A DNA stretch of 43,572 bases from Myroides phaeus. GTDB lineage: Bacteria; Bacteroidota; Bacteroidia; Flavobacteriales; Flavobacteriaceae. This document shows positions 27,606-38,597 of the stretch, in pieces. The stretch lies in assembly GCF_900099675.1 (NCBI RefSeq), contig NZ_FNDQ01000023.1, positions 1-43,572 on the forward strand, in the 5' to 3' direction. The notes beneath the pieces were generated by a model. It saw nothing but the letters and a program-made list of their open reading frames with translations. It was not told the origin of the DNA and did not search any database. The number at the start of each line of letters is the position of its first letter. Position 1 is the stretch's first letter. Both the position numbers and the translations under genes were made by a program.

Positions 27606-27636
27606 TTTGTATAATGCAATTATTAATTTAAATTTG
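27606..27636 (+). promoter_or_regulatory. Promoter of the bamD-recN operon
   Basis: TTTG (27606-27609) and TAAATTTG (27629-27636) are exact matches with the ideal 19-nt spacer. Transcription should start near 27643, about 50 nt before bamD. Confidence 0.75.
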
Positions 27637-27695
27637 CATTTGCTTTGACAGGACTATCTTGGAAATGCTATTGTTTAAAACAACGAAAAACATAT

Positions 27696-28502
27696 ATGAA
27701 AAAATATATTGGTGTATCTATTTTAATACTTTCTTTTGCGAGCTGTGGGCCTATGCAAAAGGCATTAAAATCAGAAGATTATGAATATAAAAAAGAAGTA
27801 GCTAATCAATTTTTTGAGAAGAAAAAATATAGAAGCGCTATTCGTTTGTATGAACAATTGGAAAATGTGTATCGTGCAAATCCAAAAGCAGAGGAGATGT
27901 ATTACAACTTTGCAGAAGCGACTTATCAAACTAAAGATTACATTTTAGCAGGACAAAGATTTAAAAGTTTTGCTGCTGTGTATCCAAGAAGTGAAAAAAG
28001 AGAAGAGGCTTTGTTGAAAGAGATTAAATCAGGGGTTCAGTTATCTCCTGTTTATTCATTGGATCAACACGTTACTTATGCAACAATAGAGAAGTTACAG
28101 TCTTTTATAGATCAGTATCCTGCATCAAACTTTGTATTCGAAGCAAACAGTATTATGTCCGAGATGAATCAAAAGTTAGAGCAAAAGGCTTTTGAAAATG
28201 CAAAGCAGTTGAATACAATTGGAGAATGGACAAGAAATTATGGTGCAGCAATTATAGCATTAGATAATTTTATATATGATTACCCAGGTACAAAGTTTAA
28301 AGAAGATGCTTTGTACTATAAATTTGATTCTGCGTACAAATTAGCAATGAACAGTGTAGCTTCAAAAGAGCAAGATCGTTTAAATACAGCAAAATCAATG
28401 TACGAAACACTTATACGTTTTAATGGTGAGACAAAGTATAAGGAAAAAGCAGATGACATGATTAAAAATGTAAATAAAGAATTAGCAAAATTTTCAAAAT
28501 AA
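27696..28502 (+). CDS. bamD: Outer-membrane assembly lipoprotein BamD
   Basis: From the ATG at 27696 the protein has 268 residues. It is the lipoprotein partner of BamA in outer-membrane protein assembly. A lipoprotein signal ends at Cys17 (SFASCGPM), followed by tetratricopeptide-type helices: FFEKKKYRSAIRLYEQL (about 38-54), MYYNFAEATYQTKDYILAGQRF and YPRSEKREEALL, and later FIYDYPGTKFKEDALYY. This order of helices is that of BamD/YfiO. The start 17 codons further upstream would bury the signal and is rejected. It heads an operon with rpoZ, coaBC, the DUF4835 gene and recN. Confidence 0.93.
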   Translation: MKKYIGVSILILSFASCGPMQKALKSEDYEYKKEVANQFFEKKKYRSAIRLYEQLENVYRANPKAEEMYYNFAEATYQTKDYILAGQRFKSFAAVYPRSEKREEALLKEIKSGVQLSPVYSLDQHVTYATIEKLQSFIDQYPASNFVFEANSIMSEMNQKLEQKAFENAKQLNTIGEWTRNYGAAIIALDNFIYDYPGTKFKEDALYYKFDSAYKLAMNSVASKEQDRLNTAKSMYETLIRFNGETKYKEKADDMIKNVNKELAKFSK

Positions 28503-28516
28503 CTTAAGCGAAAGAG

Positions 28517-28834
28517 ATGGATTTAAAGAAAACAAGTGCTCCGGTTAACACAATTACTTATAACAAAAATAAGATTGAGCAGCCTACAGGAAATATTTAT
28601 GAGGCTATTACTATTATTGCAAAGAGAGCAAACCAAATCAATACGGAAATCAAGAATGAATTGGTTCACAAGTTGGAGGAGTTCGCTACAACTAATGATA
28701 GTTTAGATGAAGTTTTTGAAAATAAAGAACAAATTGAGGTTTCTAAGTTTTACGAAAAGTTACCTAAAGCTCACGCTTTAGCTGTTGAAGAATGGTTAGA
28801 AGACAGAGTTTCTTACAAAGAAGTTGTAAAATAA
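28517..28834 (+). CDS. rpoZ: RNA polymerase omega subunit, Bacteroidota form
   Basis: The 105 residues match the RpoZ/Rpb6-like protein of Bacteroidota. The conserved helix NIYEAITIIAKRANQIN (about residues 26-42) corresponds to the omega/Rpb6 signature that clamps the beta' subunit. The C-terminal part, with FYEKLPKAHALAVEEWLED, is specific to the phylum. It is often annotated only as an RNA polymerase Rpb6-domain protein. It lies 14 bp after bamD and 14 bp before coaBC; in Proteobacteria omega sits beside spoT instead. Confidence 0.88.
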   Translation: MDLKKTSAPVNTITYNKNKIEQPTGNIYEAITIIAKRANQINTEIKNELVHKLEEFATTNDSLDEVFENKEQIEVSKFYEKLPKAHALAVEEWLEDRVSYKEVVK

Positions 28835-28848
28835 TAAATACTTAGCGA

Positions 28849-30057
28849 ATGTCAGTGTTAAGCGGAAAGAAAATATTACTGGGTATTACTGGTGGAATTG
28901 CCGCTTATAAGACGGCAGCTTTAGTACGTTTACTTATAAAAGCAGGTGCAGAGATACAAGTTATCATGACACCTGCTTCTCATCAATTTGTGACTCCTTT
29001 TACTTTATCTACTTTATCAAAAAAGCCAGTATATACTAAGTTCTTCAACGCTGGTGATGAAGGAGGAACATGGAATAACCACGTAGATTTAGCGCTTTGG
29101 GCTGATTTTATAATCATAGCTCCTGCTACCGCCAATACATTAGCTAAAATGGCTAATGGTATTTGTGATAATCTATTAATGGCTATTTATTTATCTGCTA
29201 AATGCCCTGTATTTGTTGCTCCTGCGATGGACTTAGATATGTATGTTCATCCATCTACGGATAGAAATATAAATCTATTAACGTCTTATGGTAATATTAT
29301 TATACCTGCAGAAGAGGGAGAACTTGCAAGTGGATTAGTAGGAAAGGGAAGAATGGCTGAACCAGAACATATTCTTGATTTTATTGATGATTATTTTAAT
29401 ACTTCGTTGCCTTTAAAGGGTAAGAAAATTTTAATTACTGCAGGACCAACATACGAACCGATAGACCCTGTGCGTTTTATTGGAAATCATTCTTCTGGAA
29501 AAATGGGGTTTGATATTGCAATGGAAGCTGCAAAAAGAGGAGCAGAGGTTGTTTTAGTGTCTGGGCCAACGAATCAAAAGATTTGTCATCCGTTAGTAAA
29601 AGTAATTAGTATTCTTTCAGCTAAGGAGATGTATACGGTTTGTCATGACTATTTTGAATCCGTTGATGCTGTAGTTGCAGCTGCTGCAGTTGCTGATTAT
29701 CGACCTAAACATGTAGCAGATCAAAAAATCAAAAAGAATAGCGAAGAGTTTGTTATCGAAATGGATAAGAATCCAGATATTCTTGCTTCTTTAGGGGCAA
29801 TAAAAAAGAAACAATTCTTGATTGGTTTTGCTTTGGAGACACAGAATGAGGTGGAACATGCTAAGCAAAAAATAGTAAAAAAGAATTTAGATTTAATTGT
29901 ACTAAATTCTTTAAATGATAAGGGAGCAGGTTTTGGTAAACCAACAAATAAAGTTACCTTTATCGATAAGGATTTTAACTTAGAACCTATGGAGTTAAAA
30001 TTGAAAGAAGAAGTAGCAATAGATATTGTACAAAAAATAATTGATCATTATGCATAA
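28849..30057 (+). CDS. coaBC: Bifunctional phosphopantothenoylcysteine decarboxylase/synthetase
   Basis: The 402 residues combine two enzymes of coenzyme A synthesis. The CoaC flavoprotein domain (about 1-180) carries GGIAAYKTAALVRLL, the catalytic His in WNNHVDLA, APATANTLAKMANG and PAMD. The CoaB domain (about 188-402) carries ITAGPTYEPIDPVRFIGNHS, AAAVADYRP and the Lys-rich KIKK. Both are complete. The end of the gene overlaps the start of the DUF4835 gene by 8 bp. Confidence 0.96.
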   Translation: MSVLSGKKILLGITGGIAAYKTAALVRLLIKAGAEIQVIMTPASHQFVTPFTLSTLSKKPVYTKFFNAGDEGGTWNNHVDLALWADFIIIAPATANTLAKMANGICDNLLMAIYLSAKCPVFVAPAMDLDMYVHPSTDRNINLLTSYGNIIIPAEEGELASGLVGKGRMAEPEHILDFIDDYFNTSLPLKGKKILITAGPTYEPIDPVRFIGNHSSGKMGFDIAMEAAKRGAEVVLVSGPTNQKICHPLVKVISILSAKEMYTVCHDYFESVDAVVAAAAVADYRPKHVADQKIKKNSEEFVIEMDKNPDILASLGAIKKKQFLIGFALETQNEVEHAKQKIVKKNLDLIVLNSLNDKGAGFGKPTNKVTFIDKDFNLEPMELKLKEEVAIDIVQKIIDHYA

Positions 30058-30934
30058 ACTTATTTGGTTTGTTGGTTTGTTTTTTACAGTTTGCATTAAC
30101 TATGGACAAGAGTTAAATGCGAATGTAACAGTTAATCACAGTCAAGTAGGGAATAGTAATCAAGCTTACTTCAAAACATTAGAAAAATCTCTAAAAGAGT
30201 TTATAAATAATACGAGTTGGACTTCTAAAAAGTTTGCACCTTCAGAGAGAATAGATTGTTCTTTTTTCCTAACGGTAAATACATACGGTAATAATACAGT
30301 TTCTGGTTCACTGCAGGTGCAATCTTCTCGTCCTATTTATAATTCAACTTATTCATCAACAGTTTTTAGTTTTAACGACAAGGATATTACATTCAATTAT
30401 ATTGAGTTTGAACCGTTATACTATAATACGAATTCATTTGATTCTAACTTAACGTCATTAATTGCATACTATGTTAATATGATTTTAGGATTAGATAGTG
30501 AAACTTTTTCAAAAGGAAGTGGAAGTAATTATTTCCAAACTGCTTTGTCTATAAATTCAATTGCACAACAATCAGGTTATAGAGGGTGGAAACAAGCAGA
30601 TGGAACGAATAATAGGTATTACTTGGTAAACGATATTGTTGCAGGAACTGGCTTGCCTTTTAGGGAGGCATTGTATATGTATCATCGTTTAGGAATGGAT
30701 ATTATGGCAAGTAATGTAGAACAAGGTCGTGAAGGAATTTTTAATGCCTTGTTAGAATTAGAAAAAATACATAAGTCTAAGCCAAATTCATTTTTAGTAC
30801 GTGTTTTTTTAGATGCAAAAAGTGATGAGTTAGTAAATATTTATTCTGGTGTTACGGATAAAAATAAAAAGAGAGTAGTTGAATTACTTAATAGAATAGC
30901 TCCGTTGAGTTCTTCTAAATGGAATAGTTTATAG
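30050..30934 (+). CDS. Secreted DUF4835 protein
   Basis: From the ATG at 30050, which overlaps the coaBC stop as ATGCATAA, the protein has 294 residues. It has a signal peptide (MHKLIWFVGLFFTVCINYGQ, cleavage near 20) and a DUF4835 domain filling the rest. Typical stretches are LNANVTVNHSQVGNSN, the RPIYNSTYSSTVFSFNDKDI block near 100 and the YYVNMILGLD helix near 150. The function is unknown; it is conserved in Bacteroidota. It sits between coaBC and recN, in an operon led by bamD, so a role in envelope biogenesis is plausible but unproven. Confidence 0.87.
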   Translation: MHKLIWFVGLFFTVCINYGQELNANVTVNHSQVGNSNQAYFKTLEKSLKEFINNTSWTSKKFAPSERIDCSFFLTVNTYGNNTVSGSLQVQSSRPIYNSTYSSTVFSFNDKDITFNYIEFEPLYYNTNSFDSNLTSLIAYYVNMILGLDSETFSKGSGSNYFQTALSINSIAQQSGYRGWKQADGTNNRYYLVNDIVAGTGLPFREALYMYHRLGMDIMASNVEQGREGIFNALLELEKIHKSKPNSFLVRVFLDAKSDELVNIYSGVTDKNKKRVVELLNRIAPLSSSKWNSL

Positions 30935-30955
30935 TTTTAAAGCGTTATATAATAT

Positions 30956-32611
30956 ATGCTTACATCATTAACCATAAAGAATTTTGCTTTAATAGAATCG
31001 CTTAATATTGATTTTTCAGAAGGGTTCTCTATAATTACTGGAGAAACCGGTGCAGGAAAGTCTATTTTATTAGGGGCGTTAGGTTTATTACAAGGAAAAA
31101 GAGCAGACTTATTATCTTTAAAAGATAAGGAAGAAAAGTGTATTATAGAAGGGTATTTCTCTGTAGAGCCTTACAAGTTACATGAATTATTTGAGCAATT
31201 GGAGCTTGATTATGAGGGAATGACAATTATACGAAGAGAGATCTCTCCTTCTGGAAAGTCTCGAGCTTTTGTTAATGACACTCCTGTAAACTTAGGTACT
31301 CTACAAGAATTAAGTGGTTATTTAATTGATATACATTCACAACATCAAACACATGAATTGTCTGATGAAACTTATCAAATACAAATCTTAGATGCAGTAG
31401 CAGGAAATTTTAAACTTCTTGATAAGTATCAAAGTAATTTGAAAATTTACAAAGGTTTACAATCAAGTTTAAAACAGCTACTTAAACAGCAAGCTGATTT
31501 GATAAAAGAGCATGATTATAATACTTTTTTATTAGAGGAATTGGAAGCTGCTAATTTAGCCCATATCAATCAAGAGGAACTTGAAGAAGAATATGAGAAG
31601 TTAAACAATGTTGAATTTGTACGTGAAAATTTTGGTCAGTCAATTAGTCATTTAACAGATGATCAAGTAGGGATTATTTCAGGTTTAAAAGATGTTCGTA
31701 ATCTGTTGCAAAAAACAGCTTCTTTTTCAAGGGATTTTGAAGAACTGTATAATAGAGTTTCGAGTGTGGAAATTGAGGTTGCTGATATTGCAAGTGAAAT
31801 AGAAAGTCAATTAGAAAATGTTTTAGCTGATCCTGAACAATTGAACTTGATTAATGAAAGGTTACAATTGTTGTATTCTTTACAGAAAAAGCATCAAGTA
31901 AATACTGTTGCTGAATTGTTAGAGATAGAAAAGGAATTAAGTGATAAGGCCTTTTTAGCAACAGGGATAGATGATAAAATTGTAGAAACAGAAAAGAGTA
32001 TTTTAAAATACGAGAGTGTTTTAAATGATTTAGGATCACAATTATCAACTGCTAGATTAAAAGCTGTACCTGTATTACAAAAGCAGATTTTGGAGATATT
32101 GAATTTGGTAGGAATGCCTAATGCGAATTTTAAATTTGATATTAAGGAGACTTCCCATTATTATCACAATGGTAAAGATGAAATTCAATTATTGTTTTCG
32201 GCTAATAAGGGAATGGATTTTGGCTTGTTGAAAAAAGTTGCTTCAGGTGGAGAATTGTCTCGTATTATGTTAGCTATTAAAGCGATTTTAGCAAGTTACT
32301 CTAATTTGCCTACCATTATATTTGATGAGATTGATACGGGAGTGTCAGGAGAGGTAGCAGATAAGATGGGCGAAATTATGAAGAGAATGGGAAATAGTAT
32401 GCAAGTTTTAGCAATAACCCATTTACCTCAAATTGCTGCTAAAGGTAAACAGCATTTTAAAGTATTTAAGACATCTAATAATGACACGACTACTTCTCAA
32501 TTAGTATTGCTTAATTATGAAGAGAGAGTTAAAGAAATAGCTCAGATGTTGTCAGGAAAGGATATTACAGAATCAGCATTAAATCACGCTGTAGAACTTT
32601 TAAATAAATAG
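30956..32611 (+). CDS. recN: DNA repair protein RecN
   Basis: This 551-residue SMC-like ATPase acts in double-strand-break repair. The Walker A motif GETGAGKS lies at residues 29-36, with the coiled coil in the middle (about 150-370, Glu/Leu-rich). The signature KKVASGGELSRIMLAIKAIL and Walker B TIIFDEIDTGVSGEVA (about 453-468) lie near the C-terminus. Length and motifs are normal. It is the last gene of the bamD operon and converges on icd, sharing one hairpin. Confidence 0.96.
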   Translation: MLTSLTIKNFALIESLNIDFSEGFSIITGETGAGKSILLGALGLLQGKRADLLSLKDKEEKCIIEGYFSVEPYKLHELFEQLELDYEGMTIIRREISPSGKSRAFVNDTPVNLGTLQELSGYLIDIHSQHQTHELSDETYQIQILDAVAGNFKLLDKYQSNLKIYKGLQSSLKQLLKQQADLIKEHDYNTFLLEELEAANLAHINQEELEEEYEKLNNVEFVRENFGQSISHLTDDQVGIISGLKDVRNLLQKTASFSRDFEELYNRVSSVEIEVADIASEIESQLENVLADPEQLNLINERLQLLYSLQKKHQVNTVAELLEIEKELSDKAFLATGIDDKIVETEKSILKYESVLNDLGSQLSTARLKAVPVLQKQILEILNLVGMPNANFKFDIKETSHYYHNGKDEIQLLFSANKGMDFGLLKKVASGGELSRIMLAIKAILASYSNLPTIIFDEIDTGVSGEVADKMGEIMKRMGNSMQVLAITHLPQIAAKGKQHFKVFKTSNNDTTTSQLVLLNYEERVKEIAQMLSGKDITESALNHAVELLNK

Positions 32612-32644
32612 AAAGCACTTTTAGTAGGTGTTTTAATAAAATAG

Positions 32645-32678
32645 AAAAGGCGACTAATATTTATTAGTCGCCTTTTTA
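32645..32678. terminator. Bidirectional terminator between recN and icd
   Basis: AAAAGGCGACTAA (32645-32657) pairs exactly with 32664-32676. Both strands have a T-run, and it lies between two convergent genes. Confidence 0.92.
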
Positions 32679-32697
32679 TGTATGTTGCAAATGCTAA

Positions 32698-34932
<2,235 letters not shown>

Positions 34933-34991
34933 TTAAATGAAAACAATTTTATCGTTAAATATTTTCGGTCGAAAACTTGTAAATTCTTAAG

Positions 34992-34999
34992 CAAATATA
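34992..34999 (-). promoter_or_regulatory. -7 box of icd
   Basis: On the minus strand the bases read TATATTTG, an exact -7 box about 72 bp upstream of the icd ATG. No clear -33 TTTG lies at the usual distance. Confidence 0.45.
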
Positions 35000-35119
35000 C
35001 TAAATAGGTACGATAATCCTTGATGTTTCTATCGTTATTACAATAGAATTGTCAATTTGATAATCAGAGGTTTTTATATTTTTATTTTGGTAGTATTTGC
35101 TATAATATTTTGACATATT

Positions 35120-35157
35120 AATGAAAAAGGTCACTCTTTTTTAGAGTGACCTTTTCT
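35120..35157 (-). terminator. Terminator of the wza-wzc operon
   Basis: A 13-bp perfect stem (35125-35137 with 35143-35155) around a T5 loop lies just downstream of wzc. On the minus strand it is followed by T-rich sequence. Confidence 0.9.
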
Positions 35158-35161
35158 TATA

Positions 35162-37570
35162 TTACTTTTTAAATAATTTTTTCCACCAAGGTGTAGGAGT
35201 TGTTTCAACATCGTGACCATAACCGTAACCATAACCGTATCCATAACCATAACCACCGTAACCTTTTGTTGTCATTGTATCATTTAAGATTATAGACATG
35301 TTAGGAAGTTTACCTTCTTTATGAAGGTCATTTGGCAATTTCAGCATTCTCTTATCTAAGTAATTTGCTCTAGCAACGTAAATAAAAGTATCTGCATATT
35401 TTGCTACTAATAATGTATCTGTTACAAGACTTACTGGTGCTGTATCTACAATAATATAGTCATATTGTTTCTTTAATTCAGCAAACATTTCTCCTATTTT
35501 GTTCCCCATTAATAATTCTGCAGGGTTTGGAGGAATTGTACCCGCAGGTAGAGCATACAGATTTTCATATCCATCAATTTTTACAACGTACTGATTGATA
35601 TTTTCTTCTTTTTTAAGCAAGTAATCAGAAACACCTTTAGTAGGTAACATTATGTAATCATCTAAACGTGGATTACGTAAATCTAGACCTATCAATAATG
35701 TTCTTTTACCTGATAAAGCAATTGTTGCAGCAGTATTAACAGATGTAAAAGTTTTTCCTTCTTTAGGGAAAGTAGATGTTAAGAATATCATTTTTGCATC
35801 ACCTTCTTTTACACCACTTAACATAAACTCAAGGTTTGTTCTTATGATACGTAAGGCTTCAGCTGTACTTGTTCTACTTGCTATATCAACAATTTTTGAA
35901 TTGTCATCAGAGTGAGGTATATCACCTAAGAAAGGAACAATTGTGTTCTCTTCTATATCTAATCTATTTTTAACTTTTGTGTCAAGTAAATTGCGTAAAT
36001 AAATTATTGCAAAAGGAATTAGTCCACCTAAAATTAAAGCTGCTAATAAAATTATTGCTTTTTTAGGAGAAACGGGCTTATCTGAGCTTTTAGCTTGATC
36101 AATGATCTTAGCGTTTAAGTCTGTTGCCGCTAAAGCAATTGCTGTTTCTTCTCTTTTTTGGAATAAATATAAATAAATAGCCTCTTTTACTTTTTGTTGT
36201 CTGTCAATAATTCTAAACTCTCTTTCTTGTTTTGGAACTTGAGAAAGTTTTGATCTTAGTTCATTTTCTTTACTTGTTAACTCTTTATGCGTGATTTTTA
36301 ATGAGCTTTGTAAACGTAATAAGCTTTCGTGTACAGAAGCCTTCATAGAGTTAATTTGATCCTCTAATTTTACTAAAGCAGGGTTTATTTTAGTAGAACT
36401 TGTACTAAGTTTATTTCTTTCTAAAACAAGCTGATTGTATTGGTTGATTAAGCTATTTGAACTTGGATCAGATGATACGATATTTCCAGGTAATAACTCA
36501 TTTGGTTTGCTGTTTTTTAAGAAATCAATTAAAGAAGAAACAACTTTTAGTTCTGTTTCATTTTCAATAATTTGTTTTTCATAAATATTAGCATTCTCTA
36601 AGTATATCTTTAATTCAGTAGGTATATCAGTAATACTATTTTTTGCTTTATACCCTTCAACACTTTTTTCAACATCACCTAATTCTTCAGTGATAAGAAC
36701 TAAACGTGAGTCTATAAATTCAGATGTTTTTTCTGAAATAAAACGCTTGTCAGCAATAGCATTATCATTATAAATAGTAATTAAATTATTTAAATAATCA
36801 ATTGCTTTTGCAGGTGTAGGGTTTAAAATAGATAAGTCTAAAACAGTTGAAAATTTATCTGTAGGTGCAATTTGTACTTGCTTTGTATAGTAATCAACTA
36901 CTTTTTGAACTGGAGTAATTTGTACTACAATATCTTTTACATCGTCTTCATCTTTATTCTCTTCAGATGATAGTTTTAATGTAGGTGTTTGTTTAGGAGC
37001 ATTTTTAGTAACAATCAGTTTACCTAAAATAGTATGTACAACTTCTCCATATTTATAATTACCAATTTCGTTTTTTTCTTTATCAAGTAAAGTAAAAGAT
37101 TCATTTGTGATATTTTTCACAAAGAAAGTATAAGTAATATTGTCGAAGTCAAATACTCGTTCTACAAAATCAAAATGAATAGGACTATTGTCATACATTT
37201 CACTTGTAACAACTGTTCCTTCATTTAAGTAGGCTATGTTTAATGCTAATCGTCTAACAGTTTTTTCTGCTAAACTACGTGATTGTAAAATTTGTACTTC
37301 ATTTTCAACATTACTTTTTCCACCAGAAAACATTCCCAAGTCAGCAAAAGCAGCCATTTCTGAAGCAATGCCACCACCTCTTTTATCATCTTTTACAATA
37401 ATAGTCGTGTTTATTTTATAAATCTTTTCGCTATAACGCAAATAAACGAAAGCAATACAAAGAGTAATAAAAACGCTAACAACAAACCATCTCCAGTGAA
37501 TTAAGAATTTATCTATCTCCTCTCTGATATTGATGTTAGTATTTTCTTGATTGTCAAATTTGTTTTCCAT
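35162..37570 (-). CDS. wzc: Polysaccharide co-polymerase / BY-kinase (Wzc type)
   Basis: This 802-residue inner-membrane protein combines a Wzz-type chain-length domain with a cytoplasmic tyrosine autokinase. Two transmembrane segments (about residues 28-47 and 500-520) flank a periplasmic part with a long coiled coil (about 290-470) and a PKQEREFRIIDRQQ motif before the second helix. The kinase domain has Walker A (TFPKEGKT, about 600), Walker A' (GLDLRNPRLDD) and Walker B (IIVDTAPV, about 705). The tail alternates Gly and Tyr (seven Tyr within residues 770-785), the autophosphorylation cluster. It follows wza by 4 bp. A matching PHP phosphatase gene lies at 1455-2192. Confidence 0.93.
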   Translation of the reverse strand: MENKFDNQENTNINIREEIDKFLIHWRWFVVSVFITLCIAFVYLRYSEKIYKINTTIIVKDDKRGGGIASEMAAFADLGMFSGGKSNVENEVQILQSRSLAEKTVRRLALNIAYLNEGTVVTSEMYDNSPIHFDFVERVFDFDNITYTFFVKNITNESFTLLDKEKNEIGNYKYGEVVHTILGKLIVTKNAPKQTPTLKLSSEENKDEDDVKDIVVQITPVQKVVDYYTKQVQIAPTDKFSTVLDLSILNPTPAKAIDYLNNLITIYNDNAIADKRFISEKTSEFIDSRLVLITEELGDVEKSVEGYKAKNSITDIPTELKIYLENANIYEKQIIENETELKVVSSLIDFLKNSKPNELLPGNIVSSDPSSNSLINQYNQLVLERNKLSTSSTKINPALVKLEDQINSMKASVHESLLRLQSSLKITHKELTSKENELRSKLSQVPKQEREFRIIDRQQKVKEAIYLYLFQKREETAIALAATDLNAKIIDQAKSSDKPVSPKKAIILLAALILGGLIPFAIIYLRNLLDTKVKNRLDIEENTIVPFLGDIPHSDDNSKIVDIASRTSTAEALRIIRTNLEFMLSGVKEGDAKMIFLTSTFPKEGKTFTSVNTAATIALSGKRTLLIGLDLRNPRLDDYIMLPTKGVSDYLLKKEENINQYVVKIDGYENLYALPAGTIPPNPAELLMGNKIGEMFAELKKQYDYIIVDTAPVSLVTDTLLVAKYADTFIYVARANYLDKRMLKLPNDLHKEGKLPNMSIILNDTMTTKGYGGYGYGYGYGYGYGHDVETTPTPWWKKLFKK
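35216..35263 (-). repeat. Gly-Tyr repeat encoding the Wzc phosphorylation tail
   Basis: This 48-bp stretch encodes alternating Gly and Tyr with seven Tyr. At DNA level it is a degenerate 6- and 12-bp repeat using both TAT and TAC and mostly GGT. Slippage could change the number of tyrosines without breaking the frame. Confidence 0.75.
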
Positions 37571-37574
37571 ACTG

Positions 37575-38360
37575 TTATTTAATTGATAAAGCGATAATGG
37601 TTACTAATAAAGATAAAGCTGATAAACCTAGACTTAAGTTAGGACCAACAACTGAAGAGTTTATTCTTGTTTTATTAGGTTCTACGTAAACAATATCATT
37701 TTGGTTAAGATAGTAATAAGGAGAACTCATAAAGTCAGCTTTTGTCATGTCTACGCGAATAGGAATTCTTTTTCCATCTATCTCTCTAATTACAAGAACA
37801 TTATCTCTTTTTCCATAAACAGTCATATCACCAGAAAGTGCAATTGCTTCTGCAAGAGTTAGTCTTTCACTTGTAATATTGTGAACCCCAGGTTTATTAA
37901 CTTCTCCTTGAACTGTTACTTTATAGTTCATTATTCTCAAGTTAATAATAGGATTATTTATGTATTGACTGATTTCTTTTGTTAATAAATCAATAGCTTC
38001 TGCCTTTGTTTTTCCTGCTATTTTTAGTGTACCTAAAACAGGAAATTCAATATTACCATTACTATCTATTAAATAAAGTTGTTGTTGCATTTGACCTGAG
38101 CCAGCTGGATTATTAGGGTTGGTGGTCATTGTATTAACTAAGTTAAATGGAGCAGCTGCTTCGACGTCCTCAGCAGAAACAATGATCATTAATAAATCGT
38201 CAGGTCTGAATTTAGTTTCGAAATGAGTAGCACTTGTTTCTTTCAGTAAAACATCTTCTACGTTTTGGTAATAAACAAGTTTTTCTCTTGAAGCACATGA
38301 TGTTAATAACAAGATAGCTCCTAATAAGAAAGATAATCTCAATGCAATTTTATTTTTCAT
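37575..38360 (-). CDS. wza: Outer-membrane polysaccharide export lipoprotein (Wza type)
   Basis: The 261 residues start with a lipoprotein signal (lipobox LTSC, Cys22). A polysaccharide export domain follows (KFRPDDLLMIIVSAED near residue 50, GNIEFPVLGTLKIAGKTKAEA near 105), then one SLBB domain (VTVQGEVNKPGVHNI near 148). The C-terminal hydrophobic helix (about 238-260) could form the outer-membrane ring of the Wza channel. It is shorter than E. coli Wza (about 380 residues), as usual for Bacteroidota. It is followed by wzc; no glycosyltransferase, flippase or polymerase gene is adjacent. Confidence 0.92.
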   Translation of the reverse strand: MKNKIALRLSFLLGAILLLTSCASREKLVYYQNVEDVLLKETSATHFETKFRPDDLLMIIVSAEDVEAAAPFNLVNTMTTNPNNPAGSGQMQQQLYLIDSNGNIEFPVLGTLKIAGKTKAEAIDLLTKEISQYINNPIINLRIMNYKVTVQGEVNKPGVHNITSERLTLAEAIALSGDMTVYGKRDNVLVIREIDGKRIPIRVDMTKADFMSSPYYYLNQNDIVYVEPNKTRINSSVVGPNLSLGLSALSLLVTIIALSIK

Positions 38361-38371
38361 ATTTTTTTTTG

Positions 38372-38379
38372 CAAATATA
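38372..38379 (-). promoter_or_regulatory. -7 box of wza-wzc
   Basis: On the minus strand TATATTTG is an exact -7 box only 11 bp before the wza ATG, so the leader would be very short. A possible TTTG lies about 15 nt further upstream (38398-38395), closer than usual. Confidence 0.5.
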
Positions 38380-38597
38380 AAGTTTCTAAATAGTCAAAAA
38401 AAAGTGTTTTAGCAGATTATCTGCCAAAACTTCCTTTTTCTTAGTTAAAGTAAAATGTTTGTATCTGTTTTTTTTATTTTAAAACCATACATATTACTGT
38501 TTTATACTCTTGTGTTTGTATTATAATTATATAAAATTAAAGACTTGTATATAATTGTTGTCAATTTTAGATAGATGAAAAAAATGTAAAAAAAGTT

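Noticed and set aside
38412..38424. GCAGA/TCTGC mini-hairpin between lptB and wza as a terminator
   Set aside because: The stem is only 5 bp with a 3-nt loop, far weaker than the other terminators here.
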